Position numbers and translations under genes: made by a program
Notes under the pieces: generated by a model
Databases searched by the model: none
The model's input: only the letters and a program-made list of their open reading frames with translations
What the model was told of the DNA's origin: nothing
Shown here: positions 10,340 to 19,388 of the stretch, one piece after another
Layout: every line of letters begins with the position of its first letter
How positions within the stretch are numbered: the first letter of the stretch is position 1
From: Yersinia alsatica
GTDB taxonomy: Bacteria > Pseudomonadota > Gammaproteobacteria > Enterobacterales > Enterobacteriaceae
Length of the DNA stretch: 64,000 bases
Assembly: GCF_902170305.1 (NCBI RefSeq)
Contig: NZ_CABHWW010000033.1
Span: forward strand, 351,419-415,418
Direction of reading: 5' to 3'

Positions 10340-10669
10340 TTAGTTTTTGTCTGTCAATAACTGCGCTTCGAGCCAGCTTTTCAATTCTGGCGGCGCCGCT
10401 TTCAGACTATTTGAACCACGGGTGATGGTCGCGATACCAGCACCCAATTGATTTTTCAGTTCACGCTGGCTCAACTCACCACGCATTAACTCCTCAATAA
10501 TACGCACTCGAGTTCCCAGCGCGGTGCGCTCATCTGGAGTCAGCATCAATTGCAACAGGGGTAAATGGAGGTCTTGCGCAATGGCGTCTTGCAACAGTGC
10601 AATGAAAGTCAGCCAGTGCTGATTATCCTCAGTCGACAGATTCGGATCGGTCAATCGTAGTTTTGTCAT
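10340..10669 (-). CDS. trpR: Trp operon repressor TrpR
   Basis: 109 residues, the family's usual size of about 108. All-helical dimeric repressor that binds operators when charged with L-tryptophan. The helix-turn-helix covers about residues 67-90 ([20 protein letters not shown]) and matches E. coli closely. Its own promoter carries a trp operator, so autoregulation is expected. The trp biosynthetic operon is not in this window. Confidence 0.97.
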   Translation of the reverse strand: MTKLRLTDPNLSTEDNQHWLTFIALLQDAIAQDLHLPLLQLMLTPDERTALGTRVRIIEELMRGELSQRELKNQLGAGIATITRGSNSLKAAPPELKSWLEAQLLTDKN

Positions 10670-10680
10670 GATATGCAGCC

Positions 10681-10698
10681 ATACTATTTAACTAGTAC
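10681..10698. promoter_or_regulatory. TrpR operator in the trpR promoter
   Basis: ATACTATTTAACTAGTAC matches the ideal palindrome GTACTAGTTAACTAGTAC at 16 of 18 positions. It is 11 bp upstream of the trpR start codon, the expected place for autorepression. Confidence 0.82.
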
Positions 10699-10800
10699 AG
10701 CAGCATACCATAACCTCACATATCCCCAAAACCCTTGGACCAACAGATGAGTGCGCGCCGCTAATACTCCTGTGGCTTCAAGGGCGAAGAGAAATCCCCA

Positions 10801-11115
10801 AAGTCATTGGAGCCACAGGTAGGCAGCAAGCAAACGCATCCCGGTGAACTTACTCAGGTAAGTGATTCGGGTAAGTGCGCGCCGCTAACGCCGCTGTGCC
10901 CCCCAAAGTCATTGGAGCCACAGGTAGGCAGCAAGCAAACGCATCCCGGTGAACTTACTCAGGTAAGTGATTCGGGTAAGTGCGCGCCGCTAACGCCGCT
11001 GTGCCCCCCAAAGTCATTGGAGCCACAGGTAGGCAGCAAGCAAACGCATCCCGGTGAACTTACTCAGGTAAGTGATTCGGGTAAGTGCGCGCCGCTAACC
11101 CCCCTGTGGCTTCAA
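10801..11115. repeat. Three tandem copies of a 105-bp unit between trpR and slt
   Basis: The unit starting AAGTCATTGGAGCCACAGG recurs at 10801, 10906 and 11011 with almost no changes. Parts of the unit (GTGCGCGCCGCTAA followed by CTGTGGCTTCAAG) also flank the array at 10750-10790 and 11085-11120, suggesting expansion from one dispersed intergenic repeat. 105 is a multiple of 3, so it creates an artificial 144-codon ORF that should not be annotated as a gene. No stop-codon bias or ribosome site supports coding. A related but diverged stretch lies near 38830-38880. Confidence 0.9.
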
Positions 11116-11127
11116 GAGCGAAGGGGA

Positions 11128-13047
11128 TTAGTAGCGCCGCTGCCACTCGGCATCACTCAGCACCTTCGCTGGGCGATTCATAAAGTGGCGATAGAATGCA
11201 TCGTAAGCCAATACGTTTTTCACGTAGCCACGGGTTTCTGAGAACGGAATACTTTCGATGAATGCCACGGCATCCACCTGCCCGCCACTATTCCCCAGCC
11301 AGGTATTAACCCTTGATGGGCCAGCATTATAGGCCGCGCTGGATAAAATCCGGTTGCGACCAAATTGCTGATAGACCTCTTCCAGATAGCTGGTTCCTAT
11401 CTCTATGTTGGTGATGGGGTCGAGCAACTGGCTGCTATTAACATAGCCTGGAATATTATTCAGTTTGACCGTGTGTTCTGCGGTTCGTGGCATCACCTGC
11501 ATCAGACCTGCTGCCCCCACTGGGGATTGTGCTTTCGGGTTCCAGGCACTTTCCTGACGGGCAATCGCCATGGCATAACTTGGCGTTATGCCTTTACCTT
11601 CAGTGGCCTGACGGAATTCTTTCGGCCATGCCAGTGGGAAGCGCTCTTCCAGATGGTCCCATAATTTAGCCACGATGGTCGCCTGAACACTCAGATCCGC
11701 CCACTTTTGGTTAAATGCATAACGCGCTAATGCTTCCTGCTCAGGTTTACTGCGGCTGGCAACCAGATAGCTCCACTCGTTGCGCGCCAGATTATCCATA
11801 TTCCAATACATTAGCTCACGCACCCGGGCGATCTCTGGCCGTTGTGCCAGCGAAGCATCGGGTTTGGTGGCAACCTCAACATTGATAGGGTAAGGAACCC
11901 CCAGTTTTTGGGCGGCCACCATCGGATAAAAGCCACGTTCCTGCATCAGGCTGCGCAAAATAGCTTCGCCCTCGGCTTTCTTACCTTGTTCCAGCAGCAA
12001 CGAAGCACGCCAGTAACGCCACTCATCTTTGTTTTGTGCCTCGGCCGGTAACCGAGCCATCCAAGTCGCGAGTCCTTGGCGGTCGCCACTGCCCAGAGAC
12101 ATGCGGATACGGCGCTCCAGCAATGGGGTTGAATGACTGCGTAAGGTGACTTGATCGCGCCATTTGGCTTGGTCGTAAGTTGCATCATTGCCCATCAAAC
12201 GCCAGGCTACTGCTTCTTCCAGCTCCAGTTTTTCGCTGTCACTCATTTTTTGTAGCCGTGCCAACGTTGGGATCATCGCCCGCGCATTTTCTACGTCCTG
12301 ACGAGCCAATCGAGTAAAGGCAATAATCGTGGCTGAGCGAGTAAAATCGGTCGGCCCAACTGTACGGGCAAAGCTTTCAACACTGGCTGGGTCACTTTGC
12401 AATTTCGCCAGTGCCGTCCCCATGGTCTGATAATCGGCTGGCAACTGCTTGAGTAAGTAACTCACCAGACTGGCATTGCCCTCTTTCAGGGCTAATTTCA
12501 TACGGGCCAATGTGGCCAATGGTGTTTGATGCCCGGCTTGCTGCCAGACACTGAATAATTTATCGCAACTACCGGGTAGCGCCTGACCATTAAGCCAGAT
12601 TTCACTCGCCCCATCCCACGCCACTTGCTGCTCGCCTGTTGCCCATTTGGCATAGTAGTAATTACAGCGGGCTGCGGCCGGTTGCGGAGCTTGCGGGCTG
12701 AACGCTAATAACCCACGCCAATCCTCGCGACGTGCCAGCTCATTAACAAAACGCGATGACAGCGAACGTGCTGGCGGCAATGTCGGGTTACGCGTCAGGA
12801 AATCATTCACTTGAGCCGCACTCACCTGACTCAAATCTTGTGTTAACTGGCGGTATTCCAGATACGGGTACAGAGGATAGTCGCGCAACGTTGGCATCAG
12901 TTGCGTCACGGTATCCATCTGATTGCTGTCCCAAGCTTGTTTAACTTGTTGATAGCGCTGCCGTTGGGCATCAATGGAGTCTGCGAATGCCACTCCTGAA
13001 GTCGTCACCAGACACACGCCAATCGCCAGATATCGCCACTTGTCCAT
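11128..13047 (-). CDS. slt: Soluble lytic murein transglycosylase Slt70
   Basis: 639 residues. A periplasmic exo-lytic transglycosylase that cleaves peptidoglycan to 1,6-anhydromuropeptides. Signal peptide at the N-terminus (cleavage near AFA/DSIDA), a long superhelical U and L domain, then the C-terminal catalytic domain with IARQESAWNPKAQSPVGAAG containing the catalytic glutamate and the motif AYNAGPSRV. Start taken at MDKWRYLAIG since it gives a proper signal peptide; an in-frame ATG 12 codons upstream is less likely. The 3' end runs to the edge of the tandem repeat array. Confidence 0.96.
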   Translation of the reverse strand: MDKWRYLAIGVCLVTTSGVAFADSIDAQRQRYQQVKQAWDSNQMDTVTQLMPTLRDYPLYPYLEYRQLTQDLSQVSAAQVNDFLTRNPTLPPARSLSSRFVNELARREDWRGLLAFSPQAPQPAAARCNYYYAKWATGEQQVAWDGASEIWLNGQALPGSCDKLFSVWQQAGHQTPLATLARMKLALKEGNASLVSYLLKQLPADYQTMGTALAKLQSDPASVESFARTVGPTDFTRSATIIAFTRLARQDVENARAMIPTLARLQKMSDSEKLELEEAVAWRLMGNDATYDQAKWRDQVTLRSHSTPLLERRIRMSLGSGDRQGLATWMARLPAEAQNKDEWRYWRASLLLEQGKKAEGEAILRSLMQERGFYPMVAAQKLGVPYPINVEVATKPDASLAQRPEIARVRELMYWNMDNLARNEWSYLVASRSKPEQEALARYAFNQKWADLSVQATIVAKLWDHLEERFPLAWPKEFRQATEGKGITPSYAMAIARQESAWNPKAQSPVGAAGLMQVMPRTAEHTVKLNNIPGYVNSSQLLDPITNIEIGTSYLEEVYQQFGRNRILSSAAYNAGPSRVNTWLGNSGGQVDAVAFIESIPFSETRGYVKNVLAYDAFYRHFMNRPAKVLSDAEWQRRY

Positions 13048-13572
13048 ACTTACTGTTTCCTCACTGGTTGTTGGCCACTGCATTTTGCTTACCGCAACTT
13101 CTGATTAGCATAGTCATAATTAGTTCCGGCAGCAGGACATACTAACTAAGAGTTTCACCTGATAGCCAGCGATTACACTCACGAATAGATAGGGAAACTT
13201 AATCTTTTCGGGCGATTGATTAAATTAAGGGAAGTTGAAGAAGATAACTGGCAGGATAGTTCATCATGTAATGACTTATTATTCACCATGTTAGCGGCTA
13301 TTTATAGTGAAATGTTTCGACTTTATTATCTCAGATCAAGACGCTATTTTGATAAAAATCTACTATCCTTGCTTAATATAACTATGTTGTTGTAAATATA
13401 TCATTCAGAATCATTTTTTTGTCTTTTAATAAAAATCAAATAATTAAGGAGCAGGATATTTTCATGGAAGAAAGAAGGTGACTCTCTGCCCCGAGTTAAT
13501 GAAATAGTCCGATGATTCAATCAAATGGATAGATAGATTTCAGATTTATTAATTTTTAAGAAGGTTCTTTCA
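13048..13572. other. Intergenic region upstream of the P-type ATPase
   Basis: About 525 bp between divergent slt and the ATPase gene, strongly AT-rich in its right half. I see promoter-like T/A tracts but no convincing gene, terminator or known operator. A five-codon ORF (MEERR) with a good ribosome site lies at 13464 and is listed among rejected items. Confidence 0.5.
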
Positions 13573-16293
13573 ATGCAAAACTCATCAAACCATACGTCCG
13601 GAGCGAAACCCCCAGAGGGAAAGGCCTGGTATCAGCTTACTGCGGAAGAATCTTTGCAGCATTTAAATAGCCGCGAAGAAGGTTTAACCCAACAAGAGGC
13701 GGAAGAACGTCTTAAACAATACGGCCCTAATGCGTTACCGGCCAAAAAAAGTAAGCATCCTTTACTTCAGTTTTTAGCGCATTTTAATGATGTCCTGATT
13801 TACATTCTATTAGCTGCGGCGTTAGTTAAAGGTCTAATGGGCCACTCTGTTGACACCATTATTATCCTTTGCGTCGCGGTCATTAACGCATTAATTGGTT
13901 ACGTTCAAGAAAATAAAGCCGAGAAATCTCTGAAAAGCATTCAGAATATGCTTTCCAGCAAAGCTGTGGTAATACGAAATGGTAATGCGCAAACTATTGA
14001 TGCGCAGAATTTAGTGCCCGGCGATATTGTCACATTGAAACCAGGGGATAAAATTCCAGCCGACTTGCGCTTGCTCGAAGCTCACAATCTCCAGATTGAA
14101 GAAGCTATCCTGACCGGTGAATCAACCGTCGTTGAAAAGCAAATCGGGGTAATTGAAAACGAATCAGTGATTGGCGACCGCAAAAACCTGCTGTTCTCCG
14201 GTACCACTATCAGTGCCGGTACCGCGAAAGGTATGGTCATTGCCAGTGGCGGTGACACTGAGCTCGGTCATATCAACCAGATGATGTCGACGGTCGAATC
14301 CACCCGAACGCCACTGTTGCAACAGATGGATCGGTTGGGTAAAGCCATCTTTATTCTGATTCTGGTCATGATGGCTTTCCTGTTCGTCTTCGCCTTTATC
14401 TTGCGCGACTTGCCAGTCAATGAACTGCTGTTGGCCTTGATCAGCCTGGCCGTGGCATCGGTTCCTGAAGGGCTGCCTGCCATTATTTCAATTATTCTGT
14501 CCTTGGGTGTGCAAGCGATGGCGCGCAACCGCGCGATTATCCGCAAGCTGCCAACGGTAGAAACCTTAGGTGCGATGACCGTCGTCTGTTCCGATAAAAC
14601 CGGGACATTGACGATGAATGAGATGACCGTCAAAGCAGTAATTCTGGCTGAGCATTGTTACCGAGTGGAAGGCGAAAGCTATGAACCGGTCGGTAATATC
14701 TATCCTGAGGGCAGCGATCAGCAAGCCACTCTTGCCGGGCCGTTAAAAACATTTATCACTGCGGTGAATCTATGTAATGACAGCCAGATTCAAAAGAATG
14801 ACCAAGGTCACTGGACGATTACTGGCGGCCCAACTGAAGGTGCACTGAAGGTGTTGGCTGCCAAATCCGGCATTGAACTGGGTCAGGTCACTCAACACGG
14901 TAAAATTCCTTTCGATTCTGCCTATAAATACATGGCCACCAGCCATCAAGTTCAGTCAGAAAATAGTATCTTCCTGACGGGCGCTCCTGACGTCCTGTTT
15001 ACCTTCTGCCAGCAAGAACTGACGGACAGTGGTGTTGCGCCATTCCGCCGTGATTACTGGGAAGCCGAGATGGCGCGCTATGCCAAGCAAGGCTTGCGCA
15101 TGGTAGCCGCTGCCTTCCGCCCAGTAGAGCAAGCGGTCAGCGAGTTAGATCATAGCGATATCCAGCAAGGCATGGTGTTTGTCGGCATCGCCGGCATGAT
15201 GGACCCACCACGCCCCGAAGCTATCGATGCGATTGCAACCTGCCAGCAGGCTGGTATTCGCGTGAAGATGATAACTGGCGACCACCAAGAAACAGCCATG
15301 GCGATTGGTGCCATGCTGGGGATAGGCAATGGGAAAGATTCCATTACCGGTGGTCAGTTGGAGCATATGGATGATAAAGAACTGGCTGAAGCTGCCGTTC
15401 GTTATGATATTTTTGCCCGTACCAGCCCAGAGCATAAGCTGCGTCTGGTAAAAGCCTTACAAGAGAAAGGCGAAATTGTCGGGATGACCGGCGATGGCGT
15501 CAACGATGCACCGGCGCTGAAACAGGCTGATGTCGGTATCGCCATGGGTATCAAGGGGACCGAAGTCACCAAAGAAGCTGCCGATATGGTGCTGTCTGAT
15601 GATAACTTCGCGACCATCGCCAGTGCGGTTGAAGAAGGCCGTCGTGTTTACGATAATCTGAAGAAAACCATTCTGTTTGTGTTGCCGACCAACTTGGCGC
15701 AAGGGTTGTTAATTATCTTTGCCATCCTGGTCGGTGCCGTGATCCCGCTGACGCCATTGCAAATCCTCTGGATAAACATGGCAACCTCCACCACGCTTTC
15801 CTTCGGTTTGGCCTTTGAACCGGCAGAAAGAGGCATTATGCGCCGCAATCCGCGTGACCCATCAAAACACGTGCTAGACGGCCATGCCATCTGGCGTATC
15901 GCGTTTGTCGGCACCTTGATTGCTTGTAGTGCATTCGCCCTGGAAGCCTATATGGAACCACGCGGTTACAGCACTGAATTTATCCGTACCGTGTTGATGC
16001 AAACATTGGTGACCGCGCAGTGGATTTATATGTTTAACTGCCGCGTCATGGACAGATTCCCGCTTAACAAAGAAGTCTTTGTTAACAAAGGGCTGTGGTT
16101 GGTTTCTGGCGTACTGATCGTATTGCAGTTAGCCATTATTTATCTGCCATTTATGAATACTGCTTTCGGTACTGAGCCATTACCGGCTTATTACTGGGGC
16201 GTAACATTGCTGGTTTCTATCGCGATCTTCCTGATCGTCGAAGTAGAAAAATGGGTCATCGGGCGCTTCAAACGCGGCTCGAATCCTATCTAA
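13573..16293 (+). CDS. P-type cation-transporting ATPase (P2/SERCA-like)
   Basis: 906 residues with complete P-type architecture: N-terminal cation-ATPase domain from residue about 15, actuator motif TGES (T181-S184), membrane motif VPEGLPA in M4, phosphorylation aspartate D341 in SDKTGTLT, nucleotide domain, and hinge TGDGVNDAP near residue 639, then six C-terminal membrane segments. The PEGLP motif and C-terminal transporter domain put it in the P2 group with Ca2+ and Na+/K+ pumps; the ion cannot be named. It is not MgtA by neighbourhood. Single-gene unit ended by a strong terminator. It lies in a block absent from the same place in E. coli. Confidence 0.93.
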   Translation: MQNSSNHTSGAKPPEGKAWYQLTAEESLQHLNSREEGLTQQEAEERLKQYGPNALPAKKSKHPLLQFLAHFNDVLIYILLAAALVKGLMGHSVDTIIILCVAVINALIGYVQENKAEKSLKSIQNMLSSKAVVIRNGNAQTIDAQNLVPGDIVTLKPGDKIPADLRLLEAHNLQIEEAILTGESTVVEKQIGVIENESVIGDRKNLLFSGTTISAGTAKGMVIASGGDTELGHINQMMSTVESTRTPLLQQMDRLGKAIFILILVMMAFLFVFAFILRDLPVNELLLALISLAVASVPEGLPAIISIILSLGVQAMARNRAIIRKLPTVETLGAMTVVCSDKTGTLTMNEMTVKAVILAEHCYRVEGESYEPVGNIYPEGSDQQATLAGPLKTFITAVNLCNDSQIQKNDQGHWTITGGPTEGALKVLAAKSGIELGQVTQHGKIPFDSAYKYMATSHQVQSENSIFLTGAPDVLFTFCQQELTDSGVAPFRRDYWEAEMARYAKQGLRMVAAAFRPVEQAVSELDHSDIQQGMVFVGIAGMMDPPRPEAIDAIATCQQAGIRVKMITGDHQETAMAIGAMLGIGNGKDSITGGQLEHMDDKELAEAAVRYDIFARTSPEHKLRLVKALQEKGEIVGMTGDGVNDAPALKQADVGIAMGIKGTEVTKEAADMVLSDDNFATIASAVEEGRRVYDNLKKTILFVLPTNLAQGLLIIFAILVGAVIPLTPLQILWINMATSTTLSFGLAFEPAERGIMRRNPRDPSKHVLDGHAIWRIAFVGTLIACSAFALEAYMEPRGYSTEFIRTVLMQTLVTAQWIYMFNCRVMDRFPLNKEVFVNKGLWLVSGVLIVLQLAIIYLPFMNTAFGTEPLPAYYWGVTLLVSIAIFLIVEVEKWVIGRFKRGSNPI

Positions 16294-16313
16294 TATCAAT
16301 TAGTTATTACGAC

Positions 16314-16344
16314 AAAAGCCCGGCTAATCAGCCGGGCTTTTTAT
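16314..16344 (+). terminator. Rho-independent terminator after the ATPase gene
   Basis: AGCCCGGCT and AGCCGGGCT arms followed by TTTTTAT, about 20 bp after the ATPase stop codon. The A-run on the left gives weaker activity in the reverse direction. Confidence 0.9.
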
Positions 16345-16494
16345 TTATCGCCAATCAGCCTGATATCAGACTTAAGATAAATCACAGATTGCCGATACCA
16401 TGACTATTATTGCATCAATAACATCTTATAATAGGATAGCGGCGATTAACTATTTGACCGCTGCAACTCACGTCGCCTAACAGGAAGCGCAAAA

Positions 16495-17124
16495 ATGAAT
16501 ACTGCACCTTGCGCAATTAGCGGCGTCAGTAATGATAAACGCTATTATCCGCGAAAACTGATTACGCCACGGCATGCCTTGCGGGCCTGTGTCTGCGGTT
16601 TATTCCTGCTCACTATTTTATTTGCTTCAATGCCTTTAATGGCGGCAACTAATATCAGTGAAGAATTGCTACATGAGCGCAGTGATGCGGCCACAAAAAT
16701 GGTGCTGGGTATTATCAGCTATTCGCGTTGGCCAACACCACTGCCAGTCACCCGTCTATGTGTTGTCGCCCCCACAAATTACGCAGAAGGGCTATTTAAC
16801 CCGGCATTAATGGAAACGGCACATCCGATTAAAACGCAGCGCTATTCACTGCCCGACGCCTCAATAGCAACTGATTGTGATGTGGTCTATCTGGGGCTTA
16901 TTGGGGAGCAGCAGCGCCAGGAACTGACCATCCAACTCGCCGGACACTCGATTCTTACCATCAGTGAAAATTATGACGAATGCACCTTGGGCAGTGCATT
17001 TTGTCTGCTACTGGAAGATAAGCAAGCCTCTTTCAAAGTCAATATGGATGCATTAGCACGCGGTGGGGTTCGAGTTCATCCCAGCGTGTTGCAACTTGCC
17101 CGTAAAAAGGCTGACGCATTATGA
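16495..17124 (+). CDS. hmsC: HmsC/YfiR-family periplasmic repressor of diguanylate cyclase
   Basis: 209 residues, YfiR (DUF4154) family. An N-terminal hydrophobic segment (residues about 30-55, CGLFLLTILFASMPLMA) marks export; the periplasmic part holds cysteines in SIATDCDVVY and CTLGSAFCLL that in YfiR form disulfides. In Y. pestis HmsC, and in Pseudomonas and E. coli YfiR, the protein binds and inhibits the partner diguanylate cyclase. First gene of a three-gene operon: its stop overlaps the next start by 4 bp (ATGA), so expression of inhibitor and enzyme is coupled. The symbol follows the Y. pestis naming. Confidence 0.85.
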   Translation: MNTAPCAISGVSNDKRYYPRKLITPRHALRACVCGLFLLTILFASMPLMAATNISEELLHERSDAATKMVLGIISYSRWPTPLPVTRLCVVAPTNYAEGLFNPALMETAHPIKTQRYSLPDASIATDCDVVYLGLIGEQQRQELTIQLAGHSILTISENYDECTLGSAFCLLLEDKQASFKVNMDALARGGVRVHPSVLQLARKKADAL

Positions 17125-18437
17125 GTTCAACAAAGAAAAAATCTGCTGGTCAGATAAAAAATAAAACTAATGCAGCAAAGCTCCCCACACTTGGCCGTGT
17201 CTTGGGGAAAATACATTTAACAGTGGCAATAATCTCCGTCGCGACGGCAGGTATTTTCCTGACATTAGCGGCCCTGTTTGCATTACGGGTTTATGCTGAC
17301 CATAACCTGCATTTGATCGCCCGCTCCATCAGCTATACCACTGAAGCAGCAGTTGTTTTCGGCGACAAAATCGTTGCTAACGAAGCGCTATCACTGATTG
17401 CGGCCAATGAAGAAGTCGCGCAGGCCAAGATTTTAGATGTTAATGGCCGGGAGATAGCCAGTTGGACGATACCTGATCACGGCCCAATACATTATATCGA
17501 GCAAAGTGTTGCCCGTTGGGCGCTGCCAGAGCCGGTAGTGGTGCCGATGATTCATGCAGGTAATGAAATCGGCAAAATAGTGATTGTGGGTCATGGCGGC
17601 AGCCTGCTGCGTTTTCTGCTGCAAGGATTAGCCGGGCTGCTTATCTGTCTGGTGCTCAGTACCGCGGTGGCACTATTCCTGTCACGCCGCATGCTGTTTG
17701 GCATTATCGGCTCACTAAACCGCATTACTGAAGTGGCTCATAATGTCAGTCGCAACCGTAGCTTTGGTCAGCGAGTGCCTTCGGCGAAAATCGCCGAGTT
17801 AAATGAGTTAAGCCATGATTTCAATGGGTTGTTGGAAGAGCTTGAGGTTTGGCAAAAACACTTAACTCAAGAAAATGACTCACTCGCACACCGGGCTGCC
17901 CATGATAGCCTGACCGGTTTGGCCAACCGTGCTTTCTTTGAAGGCCGCTTAAGCCGAACACTTAAGGATTGTAAAACCAACGAACACGTCGCGGTTTTGT
18001 TCCTTGATGGCGACCGTTTTAAAGAGATCAATGACAGCTATGGCCATGCGGCAGGCGATGTGGTGCTGACGACCATTGCTGACCGTATTCGTGCACTATT
18101 GCGTGAGTCTGATTTAGTGGCGCGTCTGGGCGGTGATGAATTCGCCGTATTACTGGCCCCCATTCATGACACAGATGATGTACTCAACATTGCTGACAAT
18201 ATCATCGAAAGTATGACCCAACCAATAGTACTGGTGGATGGCAGTGAGATCACCACCTCTCTCAGTATTGGTATTGCTGTTTATCCTGATCATGCACAAA
18301 CGCCGGAAGAGTTATTACAAAGAGCAGATGAAGCAATGTATCAGGCAAAGAAAGGTTTCCGGCCGAGTGAACGGGGCATAGTTCACCAGTCGGGCTTGAC
18401 TCACACAGAAGATTCTCAAACAGAAAGCTTAGGATAG
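17121..18437 (+). CDS. hmsD: HmsD/YfiN membrane diguanylate cyclase
   Basis: 438 residues. Makes cyclic di-GMP from two GTP. Order: cytoplasmic N-terminus, TM1 (about residues 31-55), periplasmic CHASE8-like sensor, TM2 (about 165-190), HAMP region, GGDEF domain. The active motif GGDEF is intact, and RESD five residues before it is the RxxD inhibitory site, so product feedback is expected. It pairs with HmsC (inhibitor) and HmsE (outer-membrane partner). In Y. pestis HmsD drives poly-GlcNAc biofilm, chiefly in the flea. The product-side hms genes are not in the window. Confidence 0.9.
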   Translation: MSSTKKKSAGQIKNKTNAAKLPTLGRVLGKIHLTVAIISVATAGIFLTLAALFALRVYADHNLHLIARSISYTTEAAVVFGDKIVANEALSLIAANEEVAQAKILDVNGREIASWTIPDHGPIHYIEQSVARWALPEPVVVPMIHAGNEIGKIVIVGHGGSLLRFLLQGLAGLLICLVLSTAVALFLSRRMLFGIIGSLNRITEVAHNVSRNRSFGQRVPSAKIAELNELSHDFNGLLEELEVWQKHLTQENDSLAHRAAHDSLTGLANRAFFEGRLSRTLKDCKTNEHVAVLFLDGDRFKEINDSYGHAAGDVVLTTIADRIRALLRESDLVARLGGDEFAVLLAPIHDTDDVLNIADNIIESMTQPIVLVDGSEITTSLSIGIAVYPDHAQTPEELLQRADEAMYQAKKGFRPSERGIVHQSGLTHTEDSQTESLG

Positions 18438-18442
18438 GTGAC

Positions 18443-18949
18443 ATGCTGGATTTAAAAAGTCGTCGTCAGAGAAATCCCATTTGGATCAGTTTTTTTGCTA
18501 TTTGTCTGCTGGTGTTAGCAGGCTGTCAGGCCAAACCACAAGGGCTGACAGCGGAACAAATCGCCGCATTACAGGATCAAGGCTTTAAATTAACGGATAA
18601 TGGCTGGGAGTTTGGACTCACCAATAAAGTGTTATTCGACAGTGACGTTAGAAAGTTAAACTCGTCTGGCGCGCAAACTGTGCAAAATATTGGCCGGGCA
18701 TTACACAATGTCGGCATCAATCATTTGCGAGTTGATGGTCACACTGACGCAACGGGTGAAGACAACTATAACCAGAAGCTCTCTTACGAGCGCGCGGCCG
18801 CAGTGGCGGATTCACTGGCAACCATTGGTATTCCAAGAGCCAATATTGATGTTCGTGGTCAAGGTAAATTAGAGCCGGTGGCGGATAACCGTACGGCAAA
18901 AGGCCGGGCAGAAAACCGCCGGGTAGCAATGATAGTGACCGCGCCATAA
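18443..18949 (+). CDS. hmsE: HmsE/YfiB OmpA-like outer-membrane lipoprotein
   Basis: 168 residues. A lipobox LVLAGC gives a lipidated cysteine at about residue 28. The C-terminal OmpA-like peptidoglycan-binding domain is clear (VDGHTDATGEDNYNQKLS, then RAAAVADSL and AENRRVAM). In the YfiBNR system this protein sequesters the YfiR inhibitor at the outer membrane and so releases the cyclase. It starts 5 bp after the hmsD stop. No U-run terminator follows; a long hairpin begins 12 bp after the stop. Confidence 0.9.
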   Translation: MLDLKSRRQRNPIWISFFAICLLVLAGCQAKPQGLTAEQIAALQDQGFKLTDNGWEFGLTNKVLFDSDVRKLNSSGAQTVQNIGRALHNVGINHLRVDGHTDATGEDNYNQKLSYERAAAVADSLATIGIPRANIDVRGQGKLEPVADNRTAKGRAENRRVAMIVTAP

Positions 18950-18961
18950 CCTTTTTATGCC

Positions 18962-19008
18962 GGTCTAGCGAATGAGCTTCATGTGTGAAGCTCATTCGCT
19001 GACAGACC
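18962..19008. repeat. Long perfect hairpin at the hmsE / phage-remnant boundary
   Basis: Arms AGCGAATGAGCTTCA (18967-18981) and TGAAGCTCATTCGCT (18986-19000) pair over 15 bp without mismatch around the loop TGTG. After a 3-nt bulge the stem resumes with GGTCT (18962-18966) against AGACC (19004-19008). No T-run follows. It could protect hmsE mRNA, or mark the edge of an inserted or deleted segment, since phage-like sequence begins at once on its right side. Confidence 0.75.
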
Positions 19009-19304
19009 CTACCTTTCAGTGCGGCTTTACTGGAAAGAAAACCCGAGTTTTGCATACCGTTTTCAAAAATCTTCGCCGCAGACTCTTCAACTGCCATTGC
19101 TGCACCGAATACATCACGCCAGGTGCTCATCGGCATCAAGCCGCATATACCATCCAGACCAAATCCCCGAATGTGCATCATGGTTTTGACCGGAATAACC
19201 CGCTTTTTGCCGTTCTCGGTAGGCATCAATGGCCCTGCGTAATGATCTGCGAAAATGATCCGCTCAGTGGCAGGGAAGGTAGGCTCAGATCGCTTTGTGC
19301 ACAC
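18999..19304 (-). pseudogene. Fragment of HK97-type phage portal protein
   Basis: On the minus strand the frame reads IIFADHYAGPLMPTENGKKR, KTMMHIRGFGLDGICGLMP and MSTWRDVFGAAMAVEESAAK, then FENGMQNSGFLSS. The pattern HIRGFG..GI.GL.P followed by a helix with AVEESAAKIF.NG is typical of HK97-family portal proteins. Only about 95 residues of an expected 350-420 remain, bounded on the left by the long hairpin, with no start or other head genes nearby. It is a decayed prophage relic with no likely function. Family assignment rests on motif recognition without a search. Confidence 0.7.
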
Positions 19305-19388
19305 AAGCGGTGGGCCTTGGTTCGCCCGTGAATGGTTTAACGGGTGAATGGCAAAGGCAGTGTTATCCGCACTCCTTTGCCACCCATT

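Noticed and set aside
10807..11241. 144-codon ORF made of a 35-residue repeat
   Set aside because: Arises because the 105-bp DNA repeat is divisible by three. No ribosome site, no family, and its end runs antisense into slt.
13464..13481. Five-codon ORF MEERR with AAGGAG before it, upstream of the P-type ATPase
   Set aside because: Too short to judge, and no attenuator-like hairpin was found between it and the ATPase start. It could be a leader peptide but there is no supporting structure.
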